DNA of 39,998 nucleotides from a virus, in the IMG/VR virus record IMGVR_UViG_3300001352_000026, positions 1 through 39,998 of that record, one strand, 5' to 3'. Shown one piece after another: positions 1 to 7,273 of the stretch. The notes under the pieces are model-generated. The model ran no database searches, was not told the origin of the DNA, and saw only the letters and a program-made list of their open reading frames with translations. A program made the translations under genes and the position numbers. Positions within the stretch are counted from its first letter, which is position 1. Every line of letters begins with the position of its first letter.

Positions 1-1
1 A

Positions 2-298
2 TGTCAACACTACAGCTTAACAGCTGAGATGGAGTATGAAGAGTGTGGAGAAGATTTTGCTGGCATAGCTAAGTTTGACAAACATGGAATAACAGAGCAT
101 CAAGAAATGACTTATCATGAGTACAGATACCATGATGATATCAGTTCTTGGATGGACAACTTGTACTATAATTTCGAGGATGAAACCGACAGAGAAGAGT
201 TAGAACACGCTATGAAAGAACATGATTATGCAGAAGAAAAGCACATAAAAGAATTCATAGATATGGTGTTAGAAACCAATTCTGTTGTTAATTCGTAA
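2..298 (+). CDS. Partial acidic hypothetical protein (5' end outside window)
   Basis: The reading frame is open from the window edge to the TAA ending at 298, so this is probably the 3' part of a longer gene; an in-frame ATG at 29 would give an 89-aa protein. The product is very acidic and rich in Glu, Asp, His and Tyr. Its N-terminal part has CGxDF followed by F-x2-H-x4-H, which vaguely recalls the second half of a C2H2 zinc finger, but a clear first Cys pair is missing, so zinc binding is only a possibility. It is followed at once by a terminator-like hairpin. The family was not recognised. Confidence 0.6.
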   Translation, partial: CQHYSLTAEMEYEECGEDFAGIAKFDKHGITEHQEMTYHEYRYHDDISSWMDNLYYNFEDETDREELEHAMKEHDYAEEKHIKEFIDMVLETNSVVNS

Positions 299-317
299 CA
301 AGCGTTTTTTGGGTATA

Positions 318-355
318 ACGGCGTATCTTTTTGGGTACGCTGTCGTATCTTTTTT
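318..355 (+). terminator. Rho-independent terminator after the partial gene
   Basis: An 8-bp stem with one G-T pair (ACGGCGTA at 318-325, TACGCTGT at 336-343) has a 10-nt loop and is followed by a T6 run at 350-355. The motif CGTATCTTTTT occurs twice here (322 and 344). The position, 20 bp past a stop codon, fits an intrinsic terminator. Confidence 0.6.
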
Positions 356-388
356 AAAAAAAACAGTGCAGTTATGACATATTTATAG

Positions 389-396
389 TACCTTTA
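389..396 (+). promoter_or_regulatory. Possible Bacteroidetes-type -7 box (TACCTTTA)
   Basis: TACCTTTA matches the Bacteroidetes -7 consensus TAnnTTTG in all but the last base. It lies 32 bp before the ATG at 429 and just after a terminator, where a new transcript would be expected. No good TTG -33 box is visible, and such a match is easy to obtain by chance in AT-rich DNA. Confidence 0.3.
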
Positions 397-428
397 CAAA
401 CCAAGTATAATTAAAATTTAATCAAATT

Positions 429-602
429 ATGAGCATATTACAAAAACTTTTCGAGTCGTTTGACCCAAGCGACCCTATCACAAGAAACAACGCTATCCAC
501 ATGGCTATGTGTCAAAATATAATAAACAATGTTGACGACGAAGAAAACACAATTGATGTTGAGTATGAGGAAGTAGAAGATGAATATCCACTGGGAATAT
601 AG
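429..602 (+). CDS. Small acidic hypothetical protein (57 aa)
   Basis: This short frame starts MSILQKLFESFDPSD and ends DEYPLGI. It is strongly acidic in its second half (runs of Asp/Glu). An A/T-rich leader (AAAATTTAATCAAATT) of the kind seen before the other genes precedes the ATG, and a terminator hairpin follows the stop. It has its own promoter-like box upstream and a terminator downstream, so it may be a single-gene transcript. Small acidic early phage proteins often bind host proteins, but nothing here shows a function. Confidence 0.6.
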   Translation: MSILQKLFESFDPSDPITRNNAIHMAMCQNIINNVDDEENTIDVEYEEVEDEYPLGI

Positions 603-641
603 TTAGCCATTAATCTGAATTGTAGTTGATTCAAACAATCG

Positions 642-668
642 CCTCCATGTTAACGCATGGGGGTTTTT
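642..668 (+). terminator. Strong terminator / possible attenuator
   Basis: CCTCCATG (642-649) pairs with CATGGGGG (656-663), 8 bp with one T-G pair, around a 6-nt loop TTAACG, and is followed by T5 at 664-668. It ends the 57-aa gene but stands only 21 bp before the ATG of the next gene. There is hardly room for a promoter in between, so the hairpin may work as a leaky terminator or attenuator controlling the recombination genes. Confidence 0.7.
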
Positions 669-689
669 GTGGTACAAAACATAACGAAA

Positions 690-941
690 ATGGATATAAA
701 CAAAAAATACTGGACGACCACCAGCTCTGACCAAGGGAAGGTTGAAACGCCATCTTACTACGATGGTAAAAATAATTACAAAGCTATAGATGTAGTGACC
801 AATTTTGATTTAAATTACAACCTTGGAACTGCATGTACTTATATCTTGAGAGCATACAAAAAACACGAGTCTCCGAACGAGGATATTCAGAAAGCAATAG
901 ATCACTTAAATTTTGAATTAAACAAACTAAAAAACCAATAG
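690..941 (+). CDS. DUF3310-like protein (nucleotide-kinase-annotated family)
   Basis: I start this gene at ATG 690 (MDINKKYW, 83 aa). The upstream in-frame ATG at 657 lies inside a terminator hairpin stem, and the residues it would add look non-coding. The C-terminal half carries the family pattern: NYKAIDVV, then NYNLGTACTYILRAYKK, then EDIQKAIDHLNFEL. This is the I-x-DV ... N-x-GNA-x-KYI-RA-x-KK ... DL-x-KA-x-WYL layout of DUF3310 (PF11753), a small phage protein often labelled nucleotide kinase without proof and without a P-loop. The gene directly abuts the next ATG (942), so the two are probably co-translated. The family call is recognition from memory; function is unknown. Confidence 0.75.
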   Translation: MDINKKYWTTTSSDQGKVETPSYYDGKNNYKAIDVVTNFDLNYNLGTACTYILRAYKKHESPNEDIQKAIDHLNFELNKLKNQ

Positions 942-1235
942 ATGAAGAGAGACATATTTGATGTTTATGCTACAGCAATAGCAAAGAAATTTCATATCAC
1001 ATTAGATGATATGTTTACTAAAAACAGAAGACGAGATATTGTAGATGCAAGGCAGCTGCTTTATTATTTATGCATGGAGAGACCAATTAGAGTTTCCTAC
1101 ATAAAAAGATTTATGGAAGAGAACGGACACGCCGTTACGCACTCCAACATTCTTTACAGCTACAAGAAAGCTAAAGAGTTGATTGATGGGGATGCTGACT
1201 TTCAAAACTTTATAACAGAAGTATTAAAAAAGTAA
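942..1235 (+). CDS. DnaA domain-IV-like DNA-binding protein
   Basis: This 97-aa protein is almost only a DnaA C-terminal (Bac_DnaA_C) helix-turn-helix. It has a lead helix AIAKKFHIT, the basic stretch KNRRRDIVDARQLLYYL corresponding to the SKxRxRxIVxARQxAMYL signature, and GHAVTHSNILYSYKKA where DnaA has RDHTTVxHAxxKI. The AAA+ ATPase and domains I-II are absent. Known DnaA proteins use this domain to read DnaA boxes, so a stand-alone copy could mark the phage origin, compete with host DnaA, or act as a repressor. The critical Asp-His of the signature loop is altered (AVTHS), so box specificity may differ. It sits at the head of the recombination genes, one base before the next ATG. Confidence 0.75.
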   Translation: MKRDIFDVYATAIAKKFHITLDDMFTKNRRRDIVDARQLLYYLCMERPIRVSYIKRFMEENGHAVTHSNILYSYKKAKELIDGDADFQNFITEVLKK

Positions 1236-1236
1236 A

Positions 1237-1635
1237 ATGTATAGTCTAAAAGAAATATTGAACCAAGCATCTGAACAGAGTCAGGCAGTTATAAGTGACC
1301 AGCCTGTCGGTTTTAATGTTATAAAAAGAGGTGTTAAGATTCAAAAATTTAGTGACCGAATTGAAATACTAAATACTGGTAAAGGTGGTTCTTATTATAA
1401 AGAATGTACACCAATAGAATATTCTTATTTCTATGAGGATGGTTGGAACGTGGGCTGTGTAAAATTAGGCATATCGAATTGTCTGCACAAGCTGGAGCTT
1501 ATTGAGGCAAAAATCAAGAATGAAGTGAACACACGGAAAAACGACAAACACATTAAGAACTTAAAAAATAGAAGAGAAGTAGCTTTGAATAAGTATGCAG
1601 AGCTGCAGTTAAAATTAAAATCAATTATTAATTAA
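1237..1635 (+). CDS. Hypothetical protein, coiled C-terminus
   Basis: The 132-aa protein is not recognised. Its N-terminal half is mixed alpha/beta with Gly and aromatic residues (TGKGGSYYKE, YSYFYEDGW). From about residue 80 to the end it is a Lys/Glu/Leu-rich helix likely to form a coiled coil (LHKLELIEAKIKNE, then AELQLKLKSI). It lies between a DnaA-like protein and the Sak3-like annealing protein with almost no spacing, so it is probably expressed with the recombination module. Confidence 0.65.
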   Translation: MYSLKEILNQASEQSQAVISDQPVGFNVIKRGVKIQKFSDRIEILNTGKGGSYYKECTPIEYSYFYEDGWNVGCVKLGISNCLHKLELIEAKIKNEVNTRKNDKHIKNLKNRREVALNKYAELQLKLKSIIN

Positions 1636-1646
1636 ATTAAAATCAA

Positions 1647-2270
1647 ATGAGTACAAAACAAAGTTATTTTGAAAAGCTTGTTGCAGTAAATGTAAAGAGC
1701 AAGGTAGAGAAAAAAGGTAACCTCGATTACCTATCATGGGCAAATGCGTGGGCATACCTAAAATTACAGCATTCCGATGCACAAAGAAATGTATACGAAT
1801 CTCCTGAGACTGGATTAAACTGGTTCACTGATGGAGTTACAGGATACGTAAAGGTTGGAGTAGTAGTCAACAGTATTGAGCATATTGATTATCTTCCAAT
1901 TAAGGATTTTAGAAACAAGTCAATTACGGTTGACAAGATTACATCTATGGATGTTAACACAGCTATTCAAAGAGCAACAGCAAAAGCGATTGCTATGCAT
2001 GGACTTGGATTAAGCTTGTATGCTGGAGAAGACCTATTAGAGACTACAGGACAGGATATTGCAAAAGCACCAGCAAAGGCCAGTGCCTCTAAAAAAACTG
2101 TCACTACATACGAACTTAATATTGGAGACACAAACTGGAGCAAGGTGCTGACTTATGTTTCTAAAAACAAAGAGTTAGGGTTAGCTACAATAGTAAAGAA
2201 TCTTAAGACCAAGTATAAGATTAGTGCTAAGGTTAAAACTGAAATCGAAAAAAACATAAAGGATGACTAA
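1647..2270 (+). CDS. Single-strand annealing protein, Sak3 / DUF1071 type
   Basis: The 207-aa product carries the DUF1071 (SSAP_Sak3, PF06378) pattern: FEKLVAVNV near the start, NLDYLSWANAWAYL (about residues 25-38), a GYVKVGVVV strand, the sequence LPIKDFRNKSI, and DVNTAIQRATAKAIAMHGL with GLSLYAGEDL around residues 110-137. The last part is the conserved helix shared by Erf/Rad52-like annealing proteins. About 60 residues of Lys-rich C-terminal extension follow. Such proteins pair complementary single strands during phage recombination, usually with a 5'-3' exonuclease; here the next gene, overlapping by 8 bp, is such a nuclease. The leader AAATTAAAATCAA is typical for this genome. Confidence 0.85.
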   Translation: MSTKQSYFEKLVAVNVKSKVEKKGNLDYLSWANAWAYLKLQHSDAQRNVYESPETGLNWFTDGVTGYVKVGVVVNSIEHIDYLPIKDFRNKSITVDKITSMDVNTAIQRATAKAIAMHGLGLSLYAGEDLLETTGQDIAKAPAKASASKKTVTTYELNIGDTNWSKVLTYVSKNKELGLATIVKNLKTKYKISAKVKTEIEKNIKDD

Positions 2271-3003
2271 AGCAGATATACTCAAGGCTCTTGAGGATGA
2301 CAGCAAATACTATGGAGAGTTTGGACAGCAATACCTGTCTAACTCTGACATAGGTAAGCTGCTCAAGAACCCTACGCAATTTAGAGTTAGCTCTGAATTT
2401 ACAAAGCCCATGTTAGAGGGCAGATACTTCCATACTAAAATTTTAGAGCCACACAAGTTAGATGACTTTCAAGTTGTTGATGTAGCGTCACGTAATACTG
2501 TGCGTTATAAAGAGAAGGAGGCTGAAGTTGGAGAAATGCTTTTACTTAAAAAAGAGAAAGAGCATCTTGATTTTCTGTGTACTAAGATGACATCCAACAT
2601 GGAGATGTGTGACCTCATCTATGAGGAAGGAAATCAGTTTGAAGTTCCTGAGATTCAAAAAATAATGAATTTAGATTGGAAGGGAAAAGCTGATATTATA
2701 AACAACGGCAGCGAGTTAATTATTGACATTAAGACCAGTTCTGATATTGATAAATTTATGTACAGTGCAAAGACTTATAATTATGACAGTCAAGCTTACA
2801 TTTATCAGAGACTGTTTAATAAGCCTCTTGTATTTTTTGTTATCGACAAGAGAACTGCAAGACTCGGTATTTTCGATTGTTCTTCTACTTTTTTGAAAGG
2901 TGGACAGGAGAAGGTAGAGAAGGCTGTTGAAGTTTACCATAAATTTTTTAGCAATGAATCAACTGAAGACATCAGTGCGTACATACATAGACAGACTCTG
3001 TAG
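2263..3003 (+). CDS. RecE-like PD-(D/E)XK exonuclease
   Basis: The 246-aa protein has the layout of phage exonucleases of the RecE/lambda-exo (PDDEXK_1, DUF3799) group. It shows an entry motif YLSNSDIGKLLKNP, then LEGRYFHTKILEP (about 51-63), then WKGKADII with D144, LIIDIKTSSD with D155 and K157 (the D...DxK core), and the QAYIYQ motif at about 177-182. These residues would bind the metal and cleave the 5' strand to make 3' overhangs for the annealing protein encoded just upstream. The start overlaps the Sak3 stop by 8 bp, which suggests coupled translation. The 3' end overlaps a small ORF in another frame. Confidence 0.85.
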   Translation: MTKADILKALEDDSKYYGEFGQQYLSNSDIGKLLKNPTQFRVSSEFTKPMLEGRYFHTKILEPHKLDDFQVVDVASRNTVRYKEKEAEVGEMLLLKKEKEHLDFLCTKMTSNMEMCDLIYEEGNQFEVPEIQKIMNLDWKGKADIINNGSELIIDIKTSSDIDKFMYSAKTYNYDSQAYIYQRLFNKPLVFFVIDKRTARLGIFDCSSTFLKGGQEKVEKAVEVYHKFFSNESTEDISAYIHRQTL

Positions 3004-3136
3004 TCTGTTTAAGTTAACGCCAAAAGAAACTGTTATGTGGATAGAAGTTCCAATGTCCTGTAACAGCGTAGAGCAGAAAAATAAAATTATGCTATCTACA
3101 TTAAACCATATGGAGCAAACAATTAAAATTAAATAA
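2954..3136 (+). CDS. Small hypothetical protein overlapping the exonuclease 3' end
   Basis: This is a 60-aa frame, MNQLKTSVRTYI to MEQTIKIK. I chose ATG 2954 rather than a codon at 2927 because it has a plain ATG and a shorter overlap. It still overlaps the exonuclease by 50 bp, which is long for this genome. In favour of its being real, the frame fills the gap exactly and its stop is one base before the ATG of the next gene. No family was recognised. Confidence 0.5.
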   Translation: MNQLKTSVRTYIDRLCSLFKLTPKETVMWIEVPMSCNSVEQKNKIMLSTLNHMEQTIKIK

Positions 3137-3137
3137 A

Positions 3138-3395
3138 ATGAGTGAACAAAAAGAGAAAATTTACGTAGGAAGTGGAAAGTCAAAGTTCGATGGAGACCAA
3201 GTGGCTGTATCGGTATGTTTAACTGATCTTCCGAAAGAGTTTATTTTTGAGTACAATAACAAAAAGTATGTCAAGCTTATTGTACAGAAAAAGAGAGAGG
3301 CTGACCAGTATGGAAAGACTCACTACGTAGCTATTGACCAGTTCAAACCTGAACAACAAGTAAAAGAAGAGGTAAGCGACGGCCTTGACTTTTAA
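3138..3395 (+). CDS. Small protein with SSB-like acidic C-terminal tip
   Basis: This 85-aa protein is rich in beta-strand and basic residues in the middle (KKYVKLIVQKKREADQYG, then HYVAIDQFKP), and ends in an acidic tail closing with DGLDF. Bacterial and phage ssDNA-binding proteins end in a similar acidic tip with a last Phe that recruits repair partners. Given its place right after an annealing protein and an exonuclease, a role as a minimal ssDNA-binding protein or recombination accessory is a reasonable inference, not shown. Two hairpins with T-runs follow, so it is the last gene of the recombination unit. Confidence 0.65.
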   Translation: MSEQKEKIYVGSGKSKFDGDQVAVSVCLTDLPKEFIFEYNNKKYVKLIVQKKREADQYGKTHYVAIDQFKPEQQVKEEVSDGLDF

Positions 3396-3415
3396 ATTTA
3401 CGGAGCGATAAGACG

Positions 3416-3438
3416 AAGGGGCTTTTGCCCCTTTTCTT
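3416..3438 (+). terminator. Rho-independent terminator ending the recombination unit
   Basis: A perfect 7-bp stem AAGGGGC (3416-3422) / GCCCCTT (3427-3433) with a TTTT loop runs into TTTTC. It lies 21 bp after the stop of the small SSB-like gene. Confidence 0.8.
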
Positions 3439-3449
3439 TGCTTCAAACT

Positions 3450-3468
3450 GTGACGAATGTCACTTTTT
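3450..3468 (+). terminator. Second hairpin with T5 (tandem terminator or operator)
   Basis: GTGAC-GAAT-GTCAC (3450-3463) is a perfect 5-bp palindrome followed by TTTTT. It may back up the terminator just before it. Because it is a short symmetric site at the edge of the AT-rich region, it could instead be a protein-binding operator. Confidence 0.45.
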
Positions 3469-3469
3469 A

Positions 3470-3622
3470 GGGGTTATACTGGACTCTATAATAAAAAAAT
3501 TAAATCAACTATTACTTATCTATATTTTTAACATTATTATTAACATTATCAACATTAAATAATATAAATAGTTAAATATCAGTAAAATAGATAAAGTTAA
3601 AACGACATAAAATCGACATAAA
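3470..3622. other. AT-rich intergenic region with short direct repeats, possible replication origin
   Basis: This is the longest gene-free stretch of the early arm that is not taken up by terminators. It is extremely AT-rich. It holds three copies of AACATTA (3530, 3542, 3551) and two of CGACATAAAA 11 bp apart (3603, 3614), the second running into the ATG of the primase-helicase at 3623. A TATATTTT box (3521-3528) is a weak -7 match. An AT-rich, iteron-like tract directly before a primase/helicase gene is where phage origins are often found. The promoter for that gene must also lie here. Confidence 0.35.
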
Positions 3623-6034
3623 ATGGACATTACAATATTTAAAGACATAAAACAGACATCACAGCCCTTCTATAGAAACATAAATTTAATACTTACAAGG
3701 ATACAGGACGGAGCTTCAAAAGATATAGTAAAAAAGATTAGAGCAGAGAAAGACAAAGAAAACAGAAACATTTTAAAACAAAAATTACCAGCAATTTGTT
3801 TCAGTGGCCTCTTTTCTAAAAGAGCTGACAATGCACTGAAGGAACACAGTGGATTTATCTGCTTAGATTTTGATGGTTACAAATCAAACAGAGATTTGCT
3901 GCAAGAAAAAGAGAGACTATCAAAAGATAAATACGTGTACTCTGTATTTATTTCTCCAAGTGGGAATGGATTAAAGGCACTGGTAAAAATACCACCTATT
4001 CAAGACAACCACAAAAGTTACTTTTTAAGCCTTCAAAATTACTTCGATAGCGAATACTTTGATAAGACCTGTAAAAATGTCTCACGTGTCTGCTATGAGT
4101 CTTATGACCCACTAATTCACATTAATGCACAATCAAGTTTATGGGATAAAATTGAAGAGCAAGAGTACGTAGAAATAAATAAGCACTCAGATATACCTAC
4201 CATCCCTTTAACAGATGAGAACAAGATAGTAGACATACTTGTAAAGTGGTGGACTAAAAAATACCCAATGAATGAAGGACAGAGAAATAACAATGCTTAT
4301 GTTTTGGCTGCAGCTTTTAATGATTTTGGAATTTATCAGTCTTTAGCTGAGTCACAGCTGATGAACTACAGAACAAAAACATTTACAATATCAGAGATTA
4401 AGAGAACTATAGACAGTGCATACTCACAGAAACATAATCACGGAACTAAGTACTATGAAGACGAGGACAAGGTTAACAACGTGAGAATGAAGCTAAAACG
4501 TGGTGTGTCAAAAAAAGATATCAGAGTTGAGCTTGAGAACTCTGATGTTGAAACAACGACAATAGAGAATGTCATATCAAGATTAGACCAAGAAAATGCA
4601 AACAATCAGTTTTGGACTAAAAACGATAAGGGTGTCATAAAAATAGTACACATTCTTTTTAAACAATTTTTAGAAGAAAATGGATTCTTTAAATTTAATC
4701 CTGAAGGCAGTAAAAATTATGTGTTTGTAAAAGTAACAAACAATTTAATAGACCACACTTCAGAAAAAGAAATAAAAGATTTTATTCTTAATTATCTGCT
4801 GGAGGTAGATGACCTGTCTGTTTATAATTATTTTGCTGAACACACACGTTATTTTAGAGAAGAGTTTTTAACTTTACTATCTTCAATAGATGTTTACTTT
4901 ATAGAGGACAACAAAGATACTGCATACTTGTACTACAAAAACGGAGCTGTTAAAGTTAAACATGACTCTGTAACAAGGATTGATTATTTAGACTTAGGAG
5001 GATACGTTTGGAGTGATCATGTAATTGACAGAAATTTTCAACTATGTGATGGAGATGGATGTGACTACCAGCAGTTCATTACTAACATATGTGGTCAGGA
5101 TGAAAGCAGAATAAAATCTATGAAATCTACAATAGGATATCTTCTGCACCAATGGAAAAACTTATCCTACTGTCCAGCTGTCATTTTAAATGATGAGGTT
5201 ATTTCTGATAATCCTGAAGGTGGAACTGGCAAGGGTTTATTTATGAACGCACTAAGCCACATGAAGAAGTTAGTGTTTATAGATGGTAAGTCTTTTAATT
5301 TTGAGAAAAGCTTTGCTTATCAGACTGTTAGTGTTGACACACAGGTTTTATGTTTTGATGATGTTAAAAAGCACTTCGATTTTGAAAGATTGTTTAGTGT
5401 TATAACAGAGGGATTGGTGTTAGAGAAAAAGAATAAAGACGCTATAAAGATACCATTTAGTAAGTCTCCAAAAATTGCTATTACAACTAACTATGCTATC
5501 AAAGGTCAAGGTTCATCTTTTGCCAGGAGAAAGTGGGAGCTGGAATTAGCACAGTACTATACAAAAGATTTAACACCATTAAAAGAATTTGGTAAGCTTA
5601 TGTTTGGAGAGTGGGATGATGAAGAGTGGTGTAAGTTTGATAACTACATGATTGGATGCCTGCAGCAATACATGATGCATGGATTGATTAAATCAAAGTT
5701 TGTAAACTTAAAAATCAGACAGCTTTCTGCTGCAACTTGTCATGAATTTTTAGAGTGGTGTGGGTTGATTGGAACTAACAACATAAATGAAAAGTTAGCT
5801 AAGGGTTACAAGGTTTATAAAAACGATTTGTATTTAGATTTTGTAGAAGACAACCCTGATTTTGCTCCTAAATCTAAAATGACTGTATCAAGAACTAAGT
5901 TTAACAAGTGGTTGGAAGCATACTCAATGTTTAAGTATGACTGTAAGCCTGAAGCTGATAGGGATTCTGTAGGTAGATGGTTACGTTTTAGAACAAAACA
6001 TGAGTTAGAAACTAACGGTAATTTTGATTTTTAA
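3623..6034 (+). CDS. Primase-helicase: VirE_N/BT4734-type primase plus SF3 helicase
   Basis: The 803-aa protein has a two-part layout. Residues about 1-180 resemble the BT4734/VirE N-terminal domain, a divergent archaeo-eukaryotic primase-like fold: FICLDFDGY with D82 and D84, SPSGNGLKALVKI (111-123), and the SRVCYESYDP strand (154-163). About 200-275 looks like a primase C-terminal helical domain (EGQRNNNAYVLAAAF). The C-terminal third is an SF3/D5-type helicase: Walker A EGGTGKG (K537; Gly instead of Ser/Thr after Lys, as in related phage and plasmid proteins), Walker B VLCFDD (D579, D580) and sensor-like IAITTNY. It should prime and unwind phage DNA. The repeat region ends at its start codon, and its stop is one base before the next ATG. 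Confidence 0.85.
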   Translation: MDITIFKDIKQTSQPFYRNINLILTRIQDGASKDIVKKIRAEKDKENRNILKQKLPAICFSGLFSKRADNALKEHSGFICLDFDGYKSNRDLLQEKERLSKDKYVYSVFISPSGNGLKALVKIPPIQDNHKSYFLSLQNYFDSEYFDKTCKNVSRVCYESYDPLIHINAQSSLWDKIEEQEYVEINKHSDIPTIPLTDENKIVDILVKWWTKKYPMNEGQRNNNAYVLAAAFNDFGIYQSLAESQLMNYRTKTFTISEIKRTIDSAYSQKHNHGTKYYEDEDKVNNVRMKLKRGVSKKDIRVELENSDVETTTIENVISRLDQENANNQFWTKNDKGVIKIVHILFKQFLEENGFFKFNPEGSKNYVFVKVTNNLIDHTSEKEIKDFILNYLLEVDDLSVYNYFAEHTRYFREEFLTLLSSIDVYFIEDNKDTAYLYYKNGAVKVKHDSVTRIDYLDLGGYVWSDHVIDRNFQLCDGDGCDYQQFITNICGQDESRIKSMKSTIGYLLHQWKNLSYCPAVILNDEVISDNPEGGTGKGLFMNALSHMKKLVFIDGKSFNFEKSFAYQTVSVDTQVLCFDDVKKHFDFERLFSVITEGLVLEKKNKDAIKIPFSKSPKIAITTNYAIKGQGSSFARRKWELELAQYYTKDLTPLKEFGKLMFGEWDDEEWCKFDNYMIGCLQQYMMHGLIKSKFVNLKIRQLSAATCHEFLEWCGLIGTNNINEKLAKGYKVYKNDLYLDFVEDNPDFAPKSKMTVSRTKFNKWLEAYSMFKYDCKPEADRDSVGRWLRFRTKHELETNGNFDF

Positions 6035-6035
6035 T

Positions 6036-7268
6036 ATGGAGTTTAGAGACTATCAAAAATCAATAATAAATAAGGCCAAACCTCTATTGCAAAAACATAA
6101 ATTTGTTTATCTTGCGATGGAGGTACGAACTGGTAAAACTCTCACGAGCTTGGGTGTAAGTGCGCTTTTGCCAGTATCGAACCTTTTGTTTATTACAAAG
6201 AAAAAAGCCATAAGCAGTATTGAAAGTGATTATAAACTTCTTAATCCATCATACAGCATTACAGTTATAAATTACGAGTCATTACATAAAATAGACCAAT
6301 TAGGTTGGGATATGGTAATATGTGATGAAGCTCATGGCATGGGAGCATTTCCAAAAAGAAACAAAAGGTCAAAACAAGTTCGTTCTTTGATCTTGGAAAA
6401 CGACCCTTTTGTAATATTCCTGTCAGGAACACCAACACCTGAATCATTCAGTCAAATGTACCATCAGGTTTCTGTAGTTCGTAGGCATCCATTTAGTGAC
6501 TATGTAAACTTTTATAAGTTTTCTAAACAATACGTAAACGTTAAGCAAAGAAAAATCAATTCTTTTATCATAAACGATTACTCTGATGGTCTACAAACTA
6601 TTATAGACGAAATGAAACCATATACAATTTCATATACTCAAAAAGAAGCTGGGTTCAAAGTTAATACCAAAGAACATGTATTAGAGGTAGAGATGAATTC
6701 AAGGACCTATGACCTTACAGCTAAACTAAAAAAGCATTTAGTTATTGAAGGTAATAATGATGTTATATTGGCTGACACACCAGTAAAGCTCATGATGAAA
6801 CTTCATCAAATGTATTCTGGTACTGTTAAATTTGAGTCTGGTAACTCTATGATATTAGATTTAAGTAAGGCACAGTTTATCCATGACAATTTTGCTGATG
6901 TACAAGTAGGAATATTCTATAAGTTTAAGGAAGAATTGAATGCACTAAAAGAAGTTTATGGCAAACAATTATGCACAGAGCTTGAAGAATTTAATAGTAC
7001 AGATAAAACTATAGCTTTGCAAATAGTAAGTGGAAGAGAAGGTATATCTTTAAGGAAAGCTGCATGCCTGGTGTATTACAATATTGATTTTAGCGCAACC
7101 AGTTACTGGCAGTCAAGAGATAGAATGACAACAAAAGACAGATTGGAAAGTGATGTATACTGGATTTTTTCAAGAGGTGGCATTGAGAAAGATATTTATA
7201 AAGCTGTAACGAAGAAAAAAGATTATACCTTAAGACATTTTAAAAGAGACTTATTAACTTCAAATTAA
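6036..7268 (+). CDS. SF2 (SNF2/DEAH-like) DNA helicase
   Basis: The start is taken at ATG 6036, one base after the primase-helicase stop; an upstream TTG would overlap it without benefit. The 410-aa protein has the SF2 series: FRDYQ (Q-like, residues 3-7), Walker A EVRTGKT (29-35), DEAH (97-100), SGTPTPES (130-137), then a C-terminal lobe with LQIVSGREGISL (about 327) and QSRDRMTTKDR (about 357-367), the motif V/VI region with Arg fingers. The compact two-lobe form is like phage SNF2-type helicases used in replication or strand remodelling. The DNA substrate is inferred from the family. Confidence 0.88.
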   Translation: MEFRDYQKSIINKAKPLLQKHKFVYLAMEVRTGKTLTSLGVSALLPVSNLLFITKKKAISSIESDYKLLNPSYSITVINYESLHKIDQLGWDMVICDEAHGMGAFPKRNKRSKQVRSLILENDPFVIFLSGTPTPESFSQMYHQVSVVRRHPFSDYVNFYKFSKQYVNVKQRKINSFIINDYSDGLQTIIDEMKPYTISYTQKEAGFKVNTKEHVLEVEMNSRTYDLTAKLKKHLVIEGNNDVILADTPVKLMMKLHQMYSGTVKFESGNSMILDLSKAQFIHDNFADVQVGIFYKFKEELNALKEVYGKQLCTELEEFNSTDKTIALQIVSGREGISLRKAACLVYYNIDFSATSYWQSRDRMTTKDRLESDVYWIFSRGGIEKDIYKAVTKKKDYTLRHFKRDLLTSN

Positions 7269-7273
7269 ATACA

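Noticed and set aside
657-689. Upstream start of the DUF3310-like gene
   Set aside because: The ATG lies in the stem of a terminator hairpin and the added residues (GVFVVQN...) are the T-rich tail of that hairpin.
2716-3446. Minus-strand frames over the exonuclease and SSB-like genes
   Set aside because: Shadow frames of clearly coding plus-strand genes, with low-complexity hydrophobic products.
6024-6035. TTG start for the SF2 helicase
   Set aside because: ATG 6036 directly follows the preceding stop; the TTG adds four residues overlapping the primase-helicase gene.
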